A DNA stretch of 64,000 nt from Eubacteriales bacterium SKADARSKE-1 (GCA_030920305.1 JARLUB010000005.1:1-64000); one strand, 5' to 3'; positions 1-9,099 are shown, counted from the stretch's first letter. Numbers and translations are program-made. Notes: generated by a model from the sequence alone, not told the origin.

Positions 1-1137
1 AATGATACTTATTATGCAGTTCTAAACTTAAAAGAAGGAGGCAAATATAAACAAAATTGGGTTTCTATAAAATTAAATACAAAAGGTAATAAAAGACGTG
101 CAAATGAAAATTTAAAATAAATTAATAGCTTAATATGAAGAAAAAGAGACGAATTCAAATACAAATAACATCTTAATTTTCGGATTATTTAATGCAATGG
201 TTGGAAAAGAAAAAAGATAAAGTTGAAATAATAACTTTTGAGGGGGATAAAACACAAGCTGAAAAGCATATTTTCCCCTATTTTCAAAAAAAGAAGCTTA
301 ATTTGTCTGAAATAAAACCATCTCATATTGCAGATTATTACGAAAATAAATTTAGAAGTGGTCGTCTCGATGGCAAAAAGGGCGGTCTATCAATTCGTAC
401 AATAAAAATGCAAAGCTTTATCATTAAATCTGTTTTAGAAGAAGCAGCTTTCTATGAGCTAATACTGAGAAATCCTGCAGCGAAAGTACCCTTACCGAAA
501 AAAGAAGACGAGGAAAGTAAAGGGGGTTTTCTTGACGCGAAAGAAGCAAATGATGTTTTAAAATTATTTCGTGATCATCACTTACAACCTTTAATTTACA
601 TGACATTGTATTATGGGTTGCGTCGTAGCGAAGTGTTGGGGCTTAAATGGTCCGCTATAGATTTTGAAAATGATATTGTCGAAATAAAGCATACGGTTGT
701 TAAAAACCTTACCATAGTAGCTAAAGACAAAACTAAAACTGCCGCTGGGAAACGAAAATATGCCTTACTTCCAGAAATTAAAGATGTTTTAATCGATTTT
801 AAAAATACAATTAAAACTAATAAAAAAAATTTTGGAGACACCTATATAAATACTGATTATGTTTTTACTTGTCCGGATGGAAAGCCCTACAGACCAGATT
901 ACATAACCAAAGAGTTTCAGAAAGTGTTAGCAAATAATGATTTCCCCAAAATGCGGTTTCACGACCTGAGGCATAGCTGTGCAAGCATATTATACGACAA
1001 GGGCTGGGGGCTGAAAGATATACAAACTTGGTTAGGTCATGCTGGCATTGAAACAACAGCGGATATATACACACATATTAGCCATACCAGAAAAAAATGC
1101 TATGGCCAAAGATATTCAAAATACTTTTTCTTTGTGA
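1..1137 (+). pseudogene. decayed tyrosine recombinase (phage/ICE integrase)
   Basis: This is a site-specific tyrosine integrase of the conjugative-transposon or phage type, now broken. Bases 1-117 encode the end of an arm-binding domain (YYAVLNLKEGGKYKQNW, then a KGNKR motif) and stop at a TAA at 118. The core and catalytic domain resume in another frame: homology restarts near 177 (FSD, then MQWLEKKKD from 192), directly after an in-frame TAA at 174. It continues through LYYGLRRSEVLGLKW, HDLRHS and WLGHAGIETT, which contain the catalytic Arg, HxxR and His. Near 1092-1100, at a run of seven A, the frame shifts again; the expected C-terminus (MAKDIQNTFSL, with the Tyr in IYTHIS just before) is in frame 1 and ends at 1137. 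The 5' end lies outside the window. It is probably non-functional unless the shifts are sequencing errors. Confidence 0.85.
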
Positions 1138-1189
1138 ATAATGTGTTCAAGAAAATTCGTAGAAAAATTCTTAGAAAAGCAGGTTTTGT

Positions 1190-1241
1190 TCAAAAACAAA
1201 ACCCCCGCACAAACACTGAAAATTCAGTATTCATGCGGGTT
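1190..1241 (-). terminator. rho-independent terminator after tRNA-Pro
   Basis: An inverted repeat CCCGCA (1204-1209) / TGCGGG (1234-1239) with an inner CTGAA/TTCAG stem is followed on the minus strand by a T-rich tract (TTTTGTTTTT). It lies just past the 3' end of tRNA-Pro and would end the tRNA-Gln/tRNA-Pro transcript. Confidence 0.75.
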
Positions 1242-1250
1242 AGTGTATGG

Positions 1251-1324
1251 TCGAGGTGACAGGAGTCGAACCTGCGGCCTCTGCGTCCCGAACGCAGCAC
1301 TCTACCAAACTGAGCCACACCTCG
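1251..1324 (-). tRNA. tRNA-Pro (anticodon CGG)
   Basis: A full cloverleaf can be folded on the minus strand. The acceptor stem is CGAGGTG/CACCTCG with discriminator A, the D arm contains GGTAGAG, and the anticodon stem CTGCG/CGCAG encloses the loop TTCGGGA, giving anticodon CGG. The T arm contains GGTTCGAGTCC. CCA is not encoded. Its 3' end points at the integrase remnant, which makes it the likely attachment site of that element. Confidence 0.95.
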
Positions 1325-1380
1325 AAAAACTTTTGATGGGTTACAGCTTAAAATAATCCTATTAAATCTAATACAAATGG

Positions 1381-1451
1381 CTGCGGAACTAGGATTTGAA
1401 CCCAGACAAACAGAGTCAGAGTCTGTCGTGCTACCATTACACAATTCCGCA
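1381..1451 (-). tRNA. tRNA-Gln (anticodon CTG)
   Basis: A minus-strand cloverleaf has acceptor stem TGCGGAA/TTCCGCA with discriminator G, anticodon stem ACAGA/TCTGT around the loop CTCTGAC (anticodon CTG), and a T arm with GGTTCAAATCC. CCA is not encoded. It precedes tRNA-Pro by 56 bases and probably shares its promoter. Confidence 0.93.
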
Positions 1452-1470
1452 ATCAATAACTATACTGTAA

Positions 1471-1498
1471 ATTATAATTGAAAAATAAATTAAGTCAA
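1471..1498 (-). promoter_or_regulatory. sigma-A promoter of the tRNA-Gln/tRNA-Pro unit
   Basis: On the minus strand TTGACT (1493-1498) and TATAAT (1471-1476) are separated by 16 bases, about 20 bases upstream of the tRNA-Gln 5' end. Confidence 0.75.
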
Positions 1499-1780
1499 GT
1501 AAATAAAAAAATTTAGAAGGCTTAGAAAAATTAAAAAACTTTACTAAAGTGGCGGAATTTGTAGAAAAAGCAAACAAAATAAAAAAGCCTTAAGTGGGTT
1601 AAGAAACAACCTATATATACTAAAAAAATATTATTTTCATTTAAGAATTTAAAATAAAGAATTAAACAGACAAAAGTGTTCTTTATACAGTTCTTTTTAT
1701 TTTGGTTTGTGGCATTTGCTATTTTGAGTCTAATTTTTAGGTTCAAAAGGGCCTGTGCAGGTTTGTTGTACTATACCAGA
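1499..1780. other. AT-rich intergenic region between tRNA-Gln and nfeD
   Basis: Very AT-rich sequence between divergent transcripts. I see no credible gene, RNA fold or repeat here beyond the flanking promoters. Confidence 0.5.
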
Positions 1781-1809
1781 TTGATTTTAATTTTTGAGTG
1801 TGATAATAT
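1781..1809 (+). promoter_or_regulatory. sigma-A-like promoter of nfeD
   Basis: TTGATT (1781-1786), a 17-base spacer and TAATAT (1804-1809) lie just upstream of the AGGAGG ribosome site and ATG at 1835. Confidence 0.6.
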
Positions 1810-1834
1810 TAAAAAAAGAGGAGGATATTTTTGT

Positions 1835-2275
1835 ATGTTTAATAATATGTCCCTTATTTGGTTAGGTATAATAATAGTTTTATCTCTGGTTGAATTGGTA
1901 ACAGCGCAATTAGTCTCTATATGGTTTGTTATAGCAGGTATAATAACTCTAATAGTTAGTTTGTTTTGCGAATCAGTATTAATACAAGTGATTATATTTG
2001 CAGTGGTTACATTAATATTATTAGCGCTTATGAAACCAATTTTGAAAAAAGTTATGAATTTTAAAAAAGAAGATACGAATTTAGGTCGAAATATTGGAAA
2101 AAGAGCTTTGGTTACGGCAGAAATAAATAATGATATTGGAACAGGGCAAGTTAATGTTTCCGGAATTATTTGGACAGCACGATCAGTTGATGGCGCAATT
2201 ATACCAAAAGGTACTAGCGTTATAGTTGAAAGAATAGAGGGAGTAAAACTTATTGTTAGAAATATTTCTGGCTAA
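1835..2275 (+). CDS. NfeD family membrane protein
   Basis: A 146-residue short-form NfeD protein. Two to three hydrophobic segments (about residues 6-66) are followed by a C-terminal OB-like domain (about 80-146) with the family-typical GxIxxxG-like turns and IPKGTSVIVERIEG. Members accompany SPFH/stomatin proteins and are thought to act with them in membrane microdomain organisation or quality control. The start is the ATG at 1835, which has AGGAGG 10 bases upstream; the frame stays open further 5' but without a ribosome site. The SPFH gene follows after 21 bases with its own GGAGG, so the two form an operon. Confidence 0.87.
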   Translation: MFNNMSLIWLGIIIVLSLVELVTAQLVSIWFVIAGIITLIVSLFCESVLIQVIIFAVVTLILLALMKPILKKVMNFKKEDTNLGRNIGKRALVTAEINNDIGTGQVNVSGIIWTARSVDGAIIPKGTSVIVERIEGVKLIVRNISG

Positions 2276-2296
2276 TAGTATGGAGGTAGATTTGTT

Positions 2297-3211
2297 ATGA
2301 GTTTAGCAATGTTTGTTTTAGTAGGATTAATAATACTTGTTGTTTTAATTGTGATTTCTAATATTAAAGTAGTTTCTCAAGCAAGTTCTTATGTGGTAGA
2401 ACGTTTAGGTGCATATCATGCTACTTGGGAAACAGGACTTCATGTGAAGGTTCCTTTTGTTGATAGAATAGCAAGAAAAGTTTCATTGAAAGAACAAGTA
2501 GTAGATTTTCCCCCGCAGCCAGTTATAACTAAAGATAATGTAACTATGCAAATTGACACTGTGGTTTATTTTCAAATAACAGATCCTAAACTTTATACAT
2601 ATGGTGTAGAAAGGCCAATTTCTGCAATAGAAAATTTAACCGCAACAACGCTTAGAAACATAATAGGAGATTTGGAGCTTGATCATACTTTAACTTCGCG
2701 CGATGTTATAAATACAAAAATTCGGGTAATTCTTGATGAGGCAACAGATGCTTGGGGTATAAAGGTTAACAGAGTTGAACTTAAAAATATTTTACCGCCA
2801 AGAGAAATTCAAGACGCGATGGAAAAGCAAATGAAAGCAGAACGCGAAAGGCGCGCCAAGATTCTTGAAGCTGAAGGTGAAAAACGCAGTGAAATTTTAG
2901 TGGCTGAAGGGCATAGAGAAGCTGCGATTTTAAGAGCTGACGCGGTACGTGAAACAAAAATCAGAGAAGCTTTGGGTGAAGCGGAGGCTATTATTTCTGT
3001 TCAAAAAGCATATGCAGATAGTTTGAAAATGTTAAATGAGGCAGCACCAACAGAAAAAGTTATTGCACTAAAAAGTTTAGAAGCTTTTGCTAAAGCGGCC
3101 GATGGCAAATCAACAAAAATTATTATTCCATCTGAAATACAATCGCTTGCAGGGCTTGCAACTTCTTTAAAAGAATTTGTAACAGATAATAAAAATATTG
3201 AATCTAAATAA
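2297..3211 (+). CDS. SPFH/Band 7 (stomatin-like, QmcA type) membrane protein
   Basis: A 304-residue stomatin/prohibitin-type scaffold. An N-terminal membrane anchor (about 3-22) leads into the SPFH domain with VVERLGAYHATWETGLH, a typical Band 7 opening, and DNVTMQIDTVVYFQITDP. A highly charged coiled coil follows (about 175-240, with repeated AEGEKR/AEGHRE patterns), then a C-terminal region with IIIPSEI. Proteins of this family oligomerise on the inner leaflet of the cytoplasmic membrane and work with NfeD partners. It is encoded directly downstream of nfeD, and a strong terminator follows 21 bases after its stop. Confidence 0.93.
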   Translation: MSLAMFVLVGLIILVVLIVISNIKVVSQASSYVVERLGAYHATWETGLHVKVPFVDRIARKVSLKEQVVDFPPQPVITKDNVTMQIDTVVYFQITDPKLYTYGVERPISAIENLTATTLRNIIGDLELDHTLTSRDVINTKIRVILDEATDAWGIKVNRVELKNILPPREIQDAMEKQMKAERERRAKILEAEGEKRSEILVAEGHREAAILRADAVRETKIREALGEAEAIISVQKAYADSLKMLNEAAPTEKVIALKSLEAFAKAADGKSTKIIIPSEIQSLAGLATSLKEFVTDNKNIESK

Positions 3212-3232
3212 TCTTAACATTCTAATAATAAT

Positions 3233-3272
3233 TGCACTATGCTAATTTGATAGTATGGTGCATTTTATTATT
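3233..3272 (+). terminator. terminator of the nfeD-SPFH operon
   Basis: TGCACTATGCTA and TAGTATGGTGCA pair as a 12-base-pair stem with two G-U pairs, followed by TTTTATTATT. Confidence 0.85.
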
Positions 3273-3324
3273 AGGAGGCAAAATAAAAGGTGCAGATTAA
3301 CCTGGGATAATAAAGTAAAAGGAT

Positions 3325-4305
3325 TTGATTGCTTTGTTAAAAATTTTAAAGATAATCCTACCAATTATTTTAATCTTTAGTTTTACTCCTTGTAAGGTTA
3401 TAGCTCAGTCAGAAATGAGCATGTCTTTAGTTCCTAATATAAATAATCCAGTGTCAGGAGAGGCAATAGCAGTAAATTTTTCTGTAGAACCAAATAGTGA
3501 AATAAATATTGCTACCTTTAGACTAAGAGTTTCTTTTGATAGCACAAAGCTTAAATATAATGGAATTTATTCTAATTTTGGAACAGATGACTTTAAAACG
3601 TATTTATCAGGAAATAACCTAACGGTAATATATTTGACAAGTGAAACTGGGGTTGATATTAGTGCTAGTCCAACTGACTTTTTAGAGTTAGATTTTAAGG
3701 TGCTTTCTACCGCTGGAGCAGGGGCTACAACAATTAGCGCACAAATAGATGGTATTGGAAATTATGATGCAGTAGAGCTTGCGGCACCAGAAATTGGAAA
3801 CGCAAATCTTGAAATTTCTATGGTGCCGGCAGCTGACTGTAATTTAAAATCTTTAACAGCCGAAGGTTATAAGCTTACACCAAGTTTTTCACCAAGTGTT
3901 ACACAATACTACGCAACTGTTCCGTCTACAAAAAGTACTATAAATATTTCGGCTGAAACTAATGACAGTGAAGCAGTTGCAAAAATTAGTCGAAAGACTT
4001 TAAATGCAGCTGGAAAAACTACTGATATAAAAATAACTGTAACGGGTTCTGACAATAAATCTAAAAAAATATATACTGTAACAGTTAAAAGAAATTTAAA
4101 AGATACAGATTCCTCTAGTGATTCTTCTAGCAATTCTTCAAATAATGAAAGTAAGTCAAGCTCCTCAACTAATACCAATTCACAAGGTAGAAACTCAGGG
4201 ATTTCTCTGATAAAAAACAACTTTAACTTTATTTTATTTTTTGTAATTATGGCAATTTGCATAGTAATCGCAAAAATTGTTATCAAAAAAAAGAAAAAAG
4301 AGTAA
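3325..4305 (+). CDS. membrane-anchored cohesin-like surface protein
   Basis: About 326 residues. An N-terminal signal peptide ends near IAQS (about 28). Residues 32-165 resemble a cohesin-type beta sandwich (SLVPNINNPVSGEAIAVNF, FRLRVSFDSTKLKY, DFLELDFKVLSTAG). A cadherin-like beta-sandwich domain follows (about 170-257: LKSLTAEGYKLTPSFSPS, ending YTVTVKR), then a Ser/Asn-rich linker (about 262-292) and a C-terminal membrane helix with a Lys tail. It should sit on the outer face of the membrane and bind carbohydrate or a dockerin-like partner; its ligand is unknown. The start is uncertain: TTG at 3325 or TTG at 3334, both near AAAAGG. A better AGGAGG at 3273 serves a different frame, a GTG at 3290 that stops after six codons. 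Confidence 0.72.
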   Translation: MIALLKILKIILPIILIFSFTPCKVIAQSEMSMSLVPNINNPVSGEAIAVNFSVEPNSEINIATFRLRVSFDSTKLKYNGIYSNFGTDDFKTYLSGNNLTVIYLTSETGVDISASPTDFLELDFKVLSTAGAGATTISAQIDGIGNYDAVELAAPEIGNANLEISMVPAADCNLKSLTAEGYKLTPSFSPSVTQYYATVPSTKSTINISAETNDSEAVAKISRKTLNAAGKTTDIKITVTGSDNKSKKIYTVTVKRNLKDTDSSSDSSSNSSNNESKSSSSTNTNSQGRNSGISLIKNNFNFILFFVIMAICIVIAKIVIKKKKKE

Positions 4306-4375
4306 GTTGTAAATTATACATTCATTTGTCAAGCAAAATTAGACAGATAAAAAAACTAATAAATCTATAGATGTT

Positions 4376-6844
4376 TTATTTTTTGATAAAAATAAAATTT
4401 TTATCATCTTTATTAAAGCTGCAAACAACTGTTTGACCAGCCTTTATTTTATTCTCCAGCATATCTTCAGATAGTTTATCCTCGATCTTGGACTGAATAG
4501 CACGCCTTAACGGCCTGGCACCATATATCGGGTCAAATCCGGCATCAGCTATTGCATCAATTGATTCTTCAGTAAACTCTATATTTATTTGAAAGTTTTT
4601 AAGTCTAATTTTAATTTCGTCCAATAAACGTTTTGCAATTTGTCGGATATTTTCATTTGTTAATTTATTAAAGACTACAATATCATCGACACGATTTAAA
4701 AATTCAGGCTTAAATGTTTTTTTCAGTTCAGCTAAAACTGTTTCGCGAAGTTTTTCTTTATCAGATTCTTTATTAGAACTTTCATGAAAACCAAGGCTGG
4801 TTTGTTTTTCCGTAATTAATCTAGCTCCAACGTTAGATGTCATTATTATTATTGAATTTTTAAAATCTACTCTCCGACCTTGAGAATCAGTTAAACTACC
4901 ATCTTCTAAAACTTGTAACAACATATTAAATACATCAGGATGTGCTTTTTCAATTTCATCAAACAATACCACAGAGTACGGTTTACGTCTGATCTTTTCA
5001 GTTAGCTGACCCCCCTCGTCATAGCCCACATACCCAGGAGGAGAACCAATCAATTTTGATACAGTATGTTTTTCCATATATTCAGACATATCAAGCCGTA
5101 TAATAGCATTTTCATCTCCAAAAAGCACACTAGCTAAAGCCTTGCAAAGCTCAGTTTTTCCAACACCTGTTGGACCTAAAAATATAAATGATCCGGTAGG
5201 CCGTTTTGGATCTTTTAAGCCAACCCTACCTCGTCTTATGGCTTTTGCTACAAGAGACACAGCCTCATCTTGCCCGACAATTCTTTCATGAAGAATACTT
5301 TCAATTTTTAAAAGTCGGCTACTTTCTTCTTCTGTTAATTGAACAACAGGTACACCACTCCAATTAGATACAATATATGCTATATCTTCAGTGGTAACTT
5401 CGCCACTGGTTTTTTCATTTTTGTCTTGCCACTTTTTCTTTGCTTCACTAAGTTTATTTCGTGCTTTTTTTTCATCATCCCGAAGCTTCGCAGCACGTTC
5501 AAAGTCCTGTTCATTAATAGCAGCAGATTTTTCACTTTCAAGTTTTTTAATTTTTCCCTCAAGAGATTTTAATTTATCAGGAGCCGTATAAGCACGAAGC
5601 CTGACTCTAGATGCTGCCTCATCAATTAAGTCAATTGCTTTATCTGGCAAATATCTGTCAGTTATATAGCGGGAAGAAAGCTTAACAGCTGACTCTATAG
5701 CTTCATCTGTAATTTTTACTTTATGATGAGCTTCATACCTATCTTTTAGCCCCTTTAAGATTAGTATAGCTTCCTCCTCTGTTGGTTCGCCAACCGTTAT
5801 CGGCTGAAACCTTCTTTCCAGCGCAGCATCTTTTTCTATGTGCTTTCTATACTCTTTAATTGTTGTAGCACCTATAACTTGAAAATCCCCTCGAGCTAAA
5901 CTAGGTTTTAAGATATTTGCAGTGTCAGCGGAACCTTCAGCAGAACCTGCGCCGATTATTGTGTGAAGTTCATCAATAAATAAAATTATATTTCCCGACT
6001 TCTTTATTTCATCTAAAGCATTCTTTATTCTATCTTCAAAATCACCCCGGTACTTAGTACCAGCAATCATACTGGTTAGATCAAGAGAAAATAATCTTTT
6101 TCCTTTTAATGTTTCCGGAACATCTCCTGACACTATTTTAAGTGCTAAACCTTCAGCAACAGCAGTTTTGCCAACACCTGGCTCCCCAATCAGACACGGA
6201 TTGTTTTTTGTTCTTCTTGACAAAATTTGTATAACTCTTTCTATTTCCTTTTGTCTTCCTATAACCGGGTCAATAGCTCCAGAAGAAGCTAAAGCAGTTA
6301 GGTCACGACCAAATTGATCAAGTGTTTTTGTTTTACTTTTAGAAGCAATTAACCCATTTTGGGAACTTGGAAAGTTACTATTAAGAAAACCTCCGTTATT
6401 ATCAAGGCTTCCCATAGCATCGCTAATTGTTTCTAAAATATCCCTAACACTTATACCAAGCTCACTTAAAAACCTTACAGCATAACTGTCGGATTCGCCA
6501 ATTAAAGCAATTAACAGGTGCTCTGTTCCCACATAGTTATGTCCCATGCTAGAAGCCTGCATAACAGCTAGTTGTAATATTCTTTTAGTTCTAGGTGTAA
6601 AGTCATCCGTTCCTAAAGAACTTCTGGTTCCTACACCTATTTCATTTTTAAATATATTTTCAAGTTCTTCTTCATTAAGGTTAAGGCTTCTTAAAACTAC
6701 AGCTGCAACACCGGTTCCTTCTTTTAAAAGACCAAGCAATATATGTTCGCTTCCAACGTAAGTATGTCCAAAGTTTTGAGCACACTCAATAGCAATATTA
6801 AGTGCATTATTTGCTTTTTCTGTAAATCCATTAAATCTATACAT
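4376..6844 (-). CDS. clpC: ATP-dependent Clp protease ATPase subunit ClpC
   Basis: An 822-residue Hsp100 unfoldase. Two N-terminal Clp_N repeats (about 1-145) contain GHTYVGSEHILLGLL and GHNYVGTEHLLIAL. AAA domain 1 has Walker A GEPGVGKT (about 220). A middle coiled coil carries a UVR motif (INEQDFERAAKLRDDEKKAR). AAA domain 2 has GPTGVGKTE and LFDEIEKAHPDV. It feeds unfolded and phosphoarginine-tagged proteins to ClpP; the UVR/M region marks ClpC rather than ClpA or ClpB. I chose ATG 6844 because GAGGTG sits 6 bases upstream; a GTG at 6853 overlaps that site. It is the last gene of the ctsR operon. Confidence 0.97.
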   Translation of the reverse strand: MYRFNGFTEKANNALNIAIECAQNFGHTYVGSEHILLGLLKEGTGVAAVVLRSLNLNEEELENIFKNEIGVGTRSSLGTDDFTPRTKRILQLAVMQASSMGHNYVGTEHLLIALIGESDSYAVRFLSELGISVRDILETISDAMGSLDNNGGFLNSNFPSSQNGLIASKSKTKTLDQFGRDLTALASSGAIDPVIGRQKEIERVIQILSRRTKNNPCLIGEPGVGKTAVAEGLALKIVSGDVPETLKGKRLFSLDLTSMIAGTKYRGDFEDRIKNALDEIKKSGNIILFIDELHTIIGAGSAEGSADTANILKPSLARGDFQVIGATTIKEYRKHIEKDAALERRFQPITVGEPTEEEAILILKGLKDRYEAHHKVKITDEAIESAVKLSSRYITDRYLPDKAIDLIDEAASRVRLRAYTAPDKLKSLEGKIKKLESEKSAAINEQDFERAAKLRDDEKKARNKLSEAKKKWQDKNEKTSGEVTTEDIAYIVSNWSGVPVVQLTEEESSRLLKIESILHERIVGQDEAVSLVAKAIRRGRVGLKDPKRPTGSFIFLGPTGVGKTELCKALASVLFGDENAIIRLDMSEYMEKHTVSKLIGSPPGYVGYDEGGQLTEKIRRKPYSVVLFDEIEKAHPDVFNMLLQVLEDGSLTDSQGRRVDFKNSIIIMTSNVGARLITEKQTSLGFHESSNKESDKEKLRETVLAELKKTFKPEFLNRVDDIVVFNKLTNENIRQIAKRLLDEIKIRLKNFQINIEFTEESIDAIADAGFDPIYGARPLRRAIQSKIEDKLSEDMLENKIKAGQTVVCSFNKDDKNFIFIKK

Positions 6845-6887
6845 AATATTCACCTCGTATATTGATAATCATTTATAACTTTACTTG

Positions 6888-7907
6888 CTATAATATTTCT
6901 CTTATTAAATCAGCTCTTTTTTGTTCTTTTTCAATAGCGGTAAGATCCTTGTTTGCAAACTTTGAAAGCATTGCAGGTTGAGCCTCTATCATAAGAAAAT
7001 TTATAGTGTCTAAAGAAACTCCTTTAATTTCACCTAAAGCTACTCCCAGTCTAACAGCTGAAATAAGCTTCATAAATTCGTTTGTACTTATAAGCCGTGC
7101 ATTTTTTAAAACGCCTATTGCTCGATGAATAAAGTCTATTGTTTCAATGTGTTTTGCCATTTCAGACCTGACAGTTCGCTCTTGTAAAATTATTTGTTTT
7201 GCAATGTCTTTTAAATTATTAATGGTGGTTTTCTCAGACAACCCCAGAGTCACTTGATTTGAAAGTTGATACATATCTGCTTGTGGTTCACTGCCTTCAC
7301 CGTAGATACCTCTCATTGTAAGACCTAATTTTAAAAGATTTGCTGAAACTTTTTCCATAACTCCGCTTTGCTTAAGACCTGGTAAATGAAGCATTAATGA
7401 GGCCCTCATTCCAGTGCCCAAATTTGTTGGGCACTGTGTTAAATATCCAAGCTTATCATCAAAAGCAAAAGACAATTTTTCATCTAATAATGAGTCTAAA
7501 CTATCTGCTATTTCAAAGGTTTTTTCCAGGTCAAATCCTTGGCTCATAACTTGAAGTCTAACATGGTCCTCTTCATTAATCATTATACTAATTGATTCAT
7601 TTTCAGATAAAATAAGGCTTTTCTCTATTTTATCAGAAACAAAGTCAGGACTTAAAAGGTGTTTTTCTACCAAAGAGATCAAGGTTATTTTGTCTAGTTT
7701 TTGTGTATCGATATATTTAAAGTTATTAGAGCTTAGTTGTGAATTAGAAGATAAAACAGCCTCTTTAACTAAATTTATGACGGCATCTGCACCCTTTTTT
7801 TGTAACTTACAAGGAAATGGAAATTCTGATAAATTTCTTGCCAGCCTAATCCTTGTACTAATAACAACATCACCGTCAGCACCGGATTTTTCATACCATT
7901 TATCCAT
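6888..7907 (-). CDS. mcsB: protein arginine kinase McsB
   Basis: A 339-residue phosphagen-kinase-fold enzyme that phosphorylates protein arginines, marking them for ClpC-ClpP. Family motifs are present: STRIRLARN near the N-terminus, the NEEDHVR loop that binds the guanidinium group, the conserved cysteine in CPTNLGTG and GTGMRASLMLHLP. The start is ATG 7907 with AAGGTG upstream; a GTG at 7916 lies within that site. Its first eight bases overlap the end of mcsA (ATGGATAA), consistent with coupled translation and with the known need for McsA as activator. Confidence 0.96.
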   Translation of the reverse strand: MDKWYEKSGADGDVVISTRIRLARNLSEFPFPCKLQKKGADAVINLVKEAVLSSNSQLSSNNFKYIDTQKLDKITLISLVEKHLLSPDFVSDKIEKSLILSENESISIMINEEDHVRLQVMSQGFDLEKTFEIADSLDSLLDEKLSFAFDDKLGYLTQCPTNLGTGMRASLMLHLPGLKQSGVMEKVSANLLKLGLTMRGIYGEGSEPQADMYQLSNQVTLGLSEKTTINNLKDIAKQIILQERTVRSEMAKHIETIDFIHRAIGVLKNARLISTNEFMKLISAVRLGVALGEIKGVSLDTINFLMIEAQPAMLSKFANKDLTAIEKEQKRADLIREIL

Positions 7908-8409
7908 TAATTTCACCTTCTTTTTTTAGGTCCTTTATTTTGTCTCGAATTTTTGCGGCTTCTTCAAAATTTTGTTCTTTGATAGCTTCTTGAAGCTTAT
8001 ATTCCAATTTCTTAGTTTTATTTTCAATTTTTTTATCTGCACTTACATTTGCTGCTAATTTCCCTGAATGATTTGTGTTTCCATGTATTCTTTTAATTGA
8101 CGGAATAAGCTTATCATAAAAAACTTTGTAACAGTTGGCGCATCCAGCTTTTCCGCTGTTTGAAATATCTTCAATTGATAAACCACATTTTTCGCATCTA
8201 GTGGGTTCGCTTTTTAACATGTAAGGTATATTTTCAGTAAAAAAGCTTCCTAAAAAGTCGTCAAGTTTTAAGTTAAAATCATTAAATATATTTCCATAAC
8301 CTAATTTCTCGGCACAGACTTCGCAAAGCATATATTCCTTAATGTCCCCATTTACAACTCTTTTTATATGTGTATTTGCTTGATTTTTTCCGCATGATTG
8401 ACATAACAT
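7900..8409 (-). CDS. mcsA: McsA, zinc-finger activator of McsB
   Basis: A 169-residue protein with four CxxC pairs: CQSC, CEVC, CEKC and CANC. Together these form two zinc sites. The C-terminal UVR motif is LQEAIKEQNFEEAAKIRDKI (about 140-160). It activates McsB and bridges it to ClpC and CtsR. The start is ATG 8409 with AGGAG 8 bases upstream; GTG 8418 overlaps that site. Between mcsA and ctsR are 116 untranslated bases with no clear terminator. Confidence 0.95.
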   Translation of the reverse strand: MLCQSCGKNQANTHIKRVVNGDIKEYMLCEVCAEKLGYGNIFNDFNLKLDDFLGSFFTENIPYMLKSEPTRCEKCGLSIEDISNSGKAGCANCYKVFYDKLIPSIKRIHGNTNHSGKLAANVSADKKIENKTKKLEYKLQEAIKEQNFEEAAKIRDKIKDLKKEGEING

Positions 8410-8525
8410 AGTATTCACTCCTTTTTATATGAAAAATAAAAATTTTTTAAACAAACAATTTTTAGAACGGTTTTTGTTTTTGTATAGCATTTTTGCGGTG
8501 CCTGAAATTTTTTAACAGTAAAAAA

Positions 8526-8990
8526 CTAATAAAAACTTGCATTCATGTAAGTAAGTAGCATATTTTTAAAAATAGCAGCCCTCAAATAATCTCTAAGCTC
8601 AATTGGTACACAGGCATAAGCTTTATCTGATACCGCAGATAAAATTAATTTGGCGGCATTATAAGAAATAGTTTTTCTATCAATCATATTTTGGAGCATT
8701 ATCTTACAGGTGCTATTGTCAAGCTCTTCACCTATAGAGTTTATTATATGCGCACAAACTAAATTTTTGTCCATTTTTATTCTAGTTATTTTTATATAGC
8801 CCCCACCACCTCGTCGGCTTTCTACAATATAACCTTGTTCAGGTGTAAACCTGGACGTTAAAACATAATTGATTTGGCTTGGAACGCAACCAATTACAGT
8901 TGCCAACTCATTTCGTTGTATTTCGGCATTGCCATTTGATTCATCTAAAGCTTGCATAATATACTTCGTAACGATATCGCTTATTCTCAT
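8526..8990 (-). CDS. ctsR: transcriptional repressor CtsR
   Basis: A 154-residue repressor of class III heat-shock genes. The winged-helix N-domain includes CVPSQINYVLTSRFTPEQGY and the glycine-rich wing ESRRGGGGYIKI that senses temperature and contacts DNA. The C-terminal dimerisation half follows; it is the part recognised by McsB. AAGGAG lies 8 bases upstream of the ATG. It is the first gene of the operon and autoregulated: two CtsR operators flank the promoter just upstream. Confidence 0.96.
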   Translation of the reverse strand: MRISDIVTKYIMQALDESNGNAEIQRNELATVIGCVPSQINYVLTSRFTPEQGYIVESRRGGGGYIKITRIKMDKNLVCAHIINSIGEELDNSTCKIMLQNMIDRKTISYNAAKLILSAVSDKAYACVPIELRDYLRAAIFKNMLLTYMNASFY

Positions 8991-9074
8991 TTAAAGTCTC
9001 CTTATTTCTTAGTACTAATGTTAGCAAAATAAATCTCTAAAAGTTTTAATAAAAAAAGCTGTTAAAAACTCCAA

Positions 9075-9091
9075 TTTGACTTTGATTGACT
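9075..9091 (-). promoter_or_regulatory. CtsR operator (downstream copy)
   Basis: On the minus strand this reads AGTCAAT-CAA-AGTCAAA, one mismatch from the tandem heptad consensus RGTCAAA-NAN-RGTCAAA. It lies between the ctsR promoter and the gene, where binding would block transcription. Confidence 0.8.
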
Positions 9092-9099
9092 TTCATTTT

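Noticed and set aside
1141-1356. Frames crossing the two tRNA genes
   Set aside because: They read through the tRNA cloverleaves and have no protein character.
1676-1834. N-terminal extension of nfeD
   Set aside because: The frame is open but has no ribosome site; AGGAGG and ATG at 1835 fit the family's usual start.
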